Of a stretch of DNA of 64,000 nt, positions 62,074 through 64,000 are shown piece by piece. A model generated the notes under the pieces. The model did not search any database and was not told the DNA's origin. It saw only the letters and a list, made by a program, of their open reading frames with translations. Source of the stretch: Synechococcus sp. Nb3U1 (GTDB taxonomy: Bacteria; Cyanobacteriota; Cyanobacteriia; Thermostichales; Thermostichaceae). The stretch's first letter is position 1, and each line of letters begins with the position of its first letter. The stretch spans positions 377,001 through 441,000 of the forward strand of contig NZ_JAKFYQ010000001.1 of NCBI RefSeq assembly GCF_021533835.1, in the 5' to 3' direction. The translations under genes were made by a program, and so were the position numbers.

Positions 62074-62547
62074 ATGACAGACACTCGCCCTTGTGCTCCC
62101 TGCATTGTGGATGCTGGAACCTTAGTTAGCAAGCGAGATATTTACCGGCTGTTGGCGGATCTGGGGCGTGTTCGCTACTTCGATATCATCGATGGCTGCG
62201 TGCGAAAACAGGGGGAGGGCTACGTGATGGAGGTGTTTCAGGATCCCACGGCGGCCACATTGGTGGTGAATCGTAGCCTCTACCTCAACATTGACAGCTT
62301 CGATTACCTTTGCTTGCGGGATCCCTCTCCATCAGAAGCTGCCGGTTCCGGTACGGATCAGCCCGGTGTGGTCATCGATCTGGTTCAGGACAGTCGCATT
62401 TTGCGTCTGGTTCCTTTATCGGATCCCCTGTCGGATCCCGTGCAGCTTTTGGAAGACACCCAGGCATTGCGGGCGGCAGCGGTGGATGTTTTGGCGGCAG
62501 GCTGGGATGCAGAAGAGGAAGACAGCTCCTCTGACTCGCTGGGGTGA
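62074..62547 (+). CDS. Hypothetical acidic protein, 157 residues
   Basis: From the ATG at 62074: MTDTRPCAPCIVDAGTLVSK, then RDIYRLLADLGRVRYFDIIDGCVRKQGEGYVMEVFQDPTAATLVVN. It looks globular in the first 90 residues, with a Ser/Asp/Glu-rich end (AEEEDSSSDSLG). There are three GGATCC sites inside, so it is native DNA. I do not recognise a family. It precedes the metalloprotease gene by 145 bases. Confidence 0.65.
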   Translation: MTDTRPCAPCIVDAGTLVSKRDIYRLLADLGRVRYFDIIDGCVRKQGEGYVMEVFQDPTAATLVVNRSLYLNIDSFDYLCLRDPSPSEAAGSGTDQPGVVIDLVQDSRILRLVPLSDPLSDPVQLLEDTQALRAAAVDVLAAGWDAEEEDSSSDSLG

Positions 62548-62691
62548 GAGGGTTTGCCCCGAAATTTGCCCCGAAAACAGATCTCCGCTTCCCGGTGGGG
62601 TGTGACGCAAATCATTGCCGTGAGGATGGTCACAGCCGGTATGATCCGTCTGGGTAGCAGGTACCCTTTTTGTCATTCATTTGGTTTTGGG

Positions 62692-63699
62692 ATGAACTTT
62701 TTTTTGAAGCTGCAACAGCTTATGGGGAGATCATGGGGCCTTCGCCTTGTGGGATCCCTGATGGCCATGCTGTTGGTCATGGCGCTGAAAGCCTGCGGCG
62801 GCGGTGGGGGATCCCCTCCTGTCAGCGTGATTCCCACCCCAATTCCAACGGTTACTCCCACTCCGACTTTGCCACCTGTTGCCCAATTTACCCTCGACAT
62901 TCGCTTTCCAGACAACACTCTCAGCCCCAGCCAGCAATCGCTTATCCGCAGTGCTGCCCTGCGCTGGCAACAAATTATCGTTGGGGATCAGCCGGATTTG
63001 CCCCCCACCAACATTCAAGCCAACGAATGCGATCCAGGGTTTCCCAGCACGCCCCTCAACTTCCCAATTGATGATCTGTTGGTGGAAGTGCGGGCCAGAA
63101 ACCTCAACGACCAACGAATTTTAGGGGGAGCCGCCCCCTGCTTTGTGCGAGCTTCTAATGGGTTGCCCTTTTATTCCGTCATCGTGTTCAATACCCAAAA
63201 TTTGTCGGACTTGGAAGGACGCGGCGACCTGCCCATTACCGCCCTGCATGAGCTAGGCCATGCACTTGGCTTTTTGCCCATCATTTGGGAACCTAAGGGG
63301 CTAACCGTGGGTTTGGTGGGGCGAGAGCAGCCCACCCCTGCTGGTTACGATCCTCGGTTTATTGGCCTCGGTGCCGTCAATGCCTTCAATACGTTGGGGA
63401 GTAGTGCCACCTCTGTTCCCCTGGAAAATCAGTTTGGGACGGGATCCCGAGATTCCCATTGGCGGGAGAGCGCCTTGGGCCGGGAGCTGATGACCACTCG
63501 CATTGATCGGGAGGTGGCTAACCCTCTCAGCATTCTCACCGTTGGCTCTATGGCGGATATTGGGTATGACGTGAATCTGTCGGCAGCCGATAGCTTTAGC
63601 CTAGGCCGTGGTGGCGGGGCTACCGAACCGTTGGAGTTGGAAGAATTGGATTGGGTGGTGCCGATTCAGCGCATTGATGCCCAGGGTCGGCGCGTGTAG
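62692..63699 (+). CDS. Leishmanolysin-like (M8) metalloprotease lipoprotein
   Basis: 335 residues from ATG 62692 (the frame opens at 62554). The signal ends at a lipobox LKAC (Cys35) followed by a Gly run and a PTPIPTVTPTPT linker, so it is anchored in a membrane with the enzyme outside. Zinc motif is TALHELGHALGF (H186, E187, H190), and a distant third His is in DSHWRESALGRELMT (H256), with SILTVGSMADIGYDV giving the Met-turn. This is the leishmanolysin plan. Substrates are unknown. Intact and with normal host GGATCC density. Confidence 0.88.
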   Translation: MNFFLKLQQLMGRSWGLRLVGSLMAMLLVMALKACGGGGGSPPVSVIPTPIPTVTPTPTLPPVAQFTLDIRFPDNTLSPSQQSLIRSAALRWQQIIVGDQPDLPPTNIQANECDPGFPSTPLNFPIDDLLVEVRARNLNDQRILGGAAPCFVRASNGLPFYSVIVFNTQNLSDLEGRGDLPITALHELGHALGFLPIIWEPKGLTVGLVGREQPTPAGYDPRFIGLGAVNAFNTLGSSATSVPLENQFGTGSRDSHWRESALGRELMTTRIDREVANPLSILTVGSMADIGYDVNLSAADSFSLGRGGGATEPLELEELDWVVPIQRIDAQGRRV

Positions 63700-63831
63700 A
63701 ACCAGCCATTTCCCTGGCAATGCCCAAGAAAAGAGCATATTTACTCATAGCCAAGTTGTAGGTTCTTAACAATAATAAAGGACAAGTTGCATAACTTCAC
63801 GACCCTTAGCGAACCTTCTTCACAATCAACC

Positions 63832-64000
63832 ATGAGTATTCTAAAAAAACTTTTCGGTGGTCTTTTCTCCTTCTTTGGTATTCTCTTCGGCGGCCTTTGG
63901 GATTTTGTTACCGGCCCGTTCCGTTCTGCGCCGGATCCTGCTCAGGTGTCCAGCACCCCGATCCAATCGGCAACTGCTGAGGTGATGGATGCCGCTGCCC
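63832..64000 (+). CDS. Start of a hypothetical protein, cut by the window edge
   Basis: From ATG 63832 the frame reads MSILKKLFGGLFSFFGILFG, then GLWDFVTGPFRSAPDPAQ, and is open to the window end. An N-terminal amphipathic or membrane-associating helix rich in Phe, Gly and Leu is clear. Similar openings occur in cyanobacterial hypotheticals that bind membranes, as I recall. The rest is outside the window, so no function can be given. Confidence 0.6.
   Translation, partial: MSILKKLFGGLFSFFGILFGGLWDFVTGPFRSAPDPAQVSSTPIQSATAEVMDAAA

Overview
The window is chromosomal DNA of a cyanobacterium. It carries NDH-1 genes in cyanobacterial arrangement (ndhB alone, ndhC-ndhK-ndhJ together), a urtABCDE urea transporter behind a GTA-N8-TAC NtcA-type box, a geranylgeranyl-reductase-family flavoprotein, a GvpK-like domain and several families typical of cyanobacteria (Uma2, DUF29). 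The host DNA is densely sprinkled with GGATCC, usually as GGGATCCC, several times per kb and in both coding and spacer DNA. This behaves like a HIP-type highly iterated palindrome, whereas the classical HIP1 octamer GCGATCGC is rare here. That bias recalls deep-branching Synechococcus/Thermostichus-type lineages, but I cannot name the species.

Layout. 0.1-12.8 kb: housekeeping and conserved genes (YebC, AlaX, NdhB, a HAD-GvpK fusion, cyclophilin, enolase, lipase, GNAT, DUF554, DppA, MnmH, a biuret/ureidoacrylate-type amidohydrolase). 13.0-25.8 kb: a nitrogen-scavenging block with an orphan nucleoside/sugar-type ABC ATPase, the urt urea transporter (minus strand, interrupted by Uma2 and DUF29 genes), a cupin, a membrane protein with a duplicated domain, and HyuA. 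26-38.7 kb: a lipoprotein, PurF, a small operon with gluconokinase, a FecR/CHASE2-adenylate cyclase pair, an oxidoreductase, an anti-sigma-type ATPase, an OmpA protein and an S24 repressor. 38.9-43.4 kb: ndhCKJ, a small membrane protein, MidA methyltransferase, SemiSWEET and an EamA transporter. 50.1-54.6 kb: GlcD, a methyltransferase, L35/L20 and a solute-binding protein. 60.4-64 kb: tRNA-Arg(CCU), a 2OG oxygenase, an M8-like metalloprotease lipoprotein and a partial gene at the right edge.

Two accessory islands stand out because GGATCC is completely absent from them. Island I (about 44.0-50.05 kb) holds minus-strand genes separated by integron attC-like sites, with no integrase: a DUF3601 gene, merR-merF-CopZ-like genes, the rifampin ADP-ribosyltransferase arr with an aadA-type attC, a DUF4832 gene and an NTF2-like gene. 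The NTF2-like gene is cut by an ISDra2-type IS200/IS605 element. Removing 44226-46131 rejoins it in frame exactly 3' of TTGAT. The element has a dead tnpA but a tnpB with intact RuvC residues. Island II (about 54.6-60.4 kb) holds minus-strand accessory genes (VOC, alpha/beta hydrolase, flavodoxin-like, AraC, a methyltransferase pseudogene, SnoaL-like), attC-like spacers, and an integrase-like remnant beside tRNA-Arg(CCU). I read both as cassette clusters lacking an integron integrase (CALIN-like), which is the most interesting result in the window.
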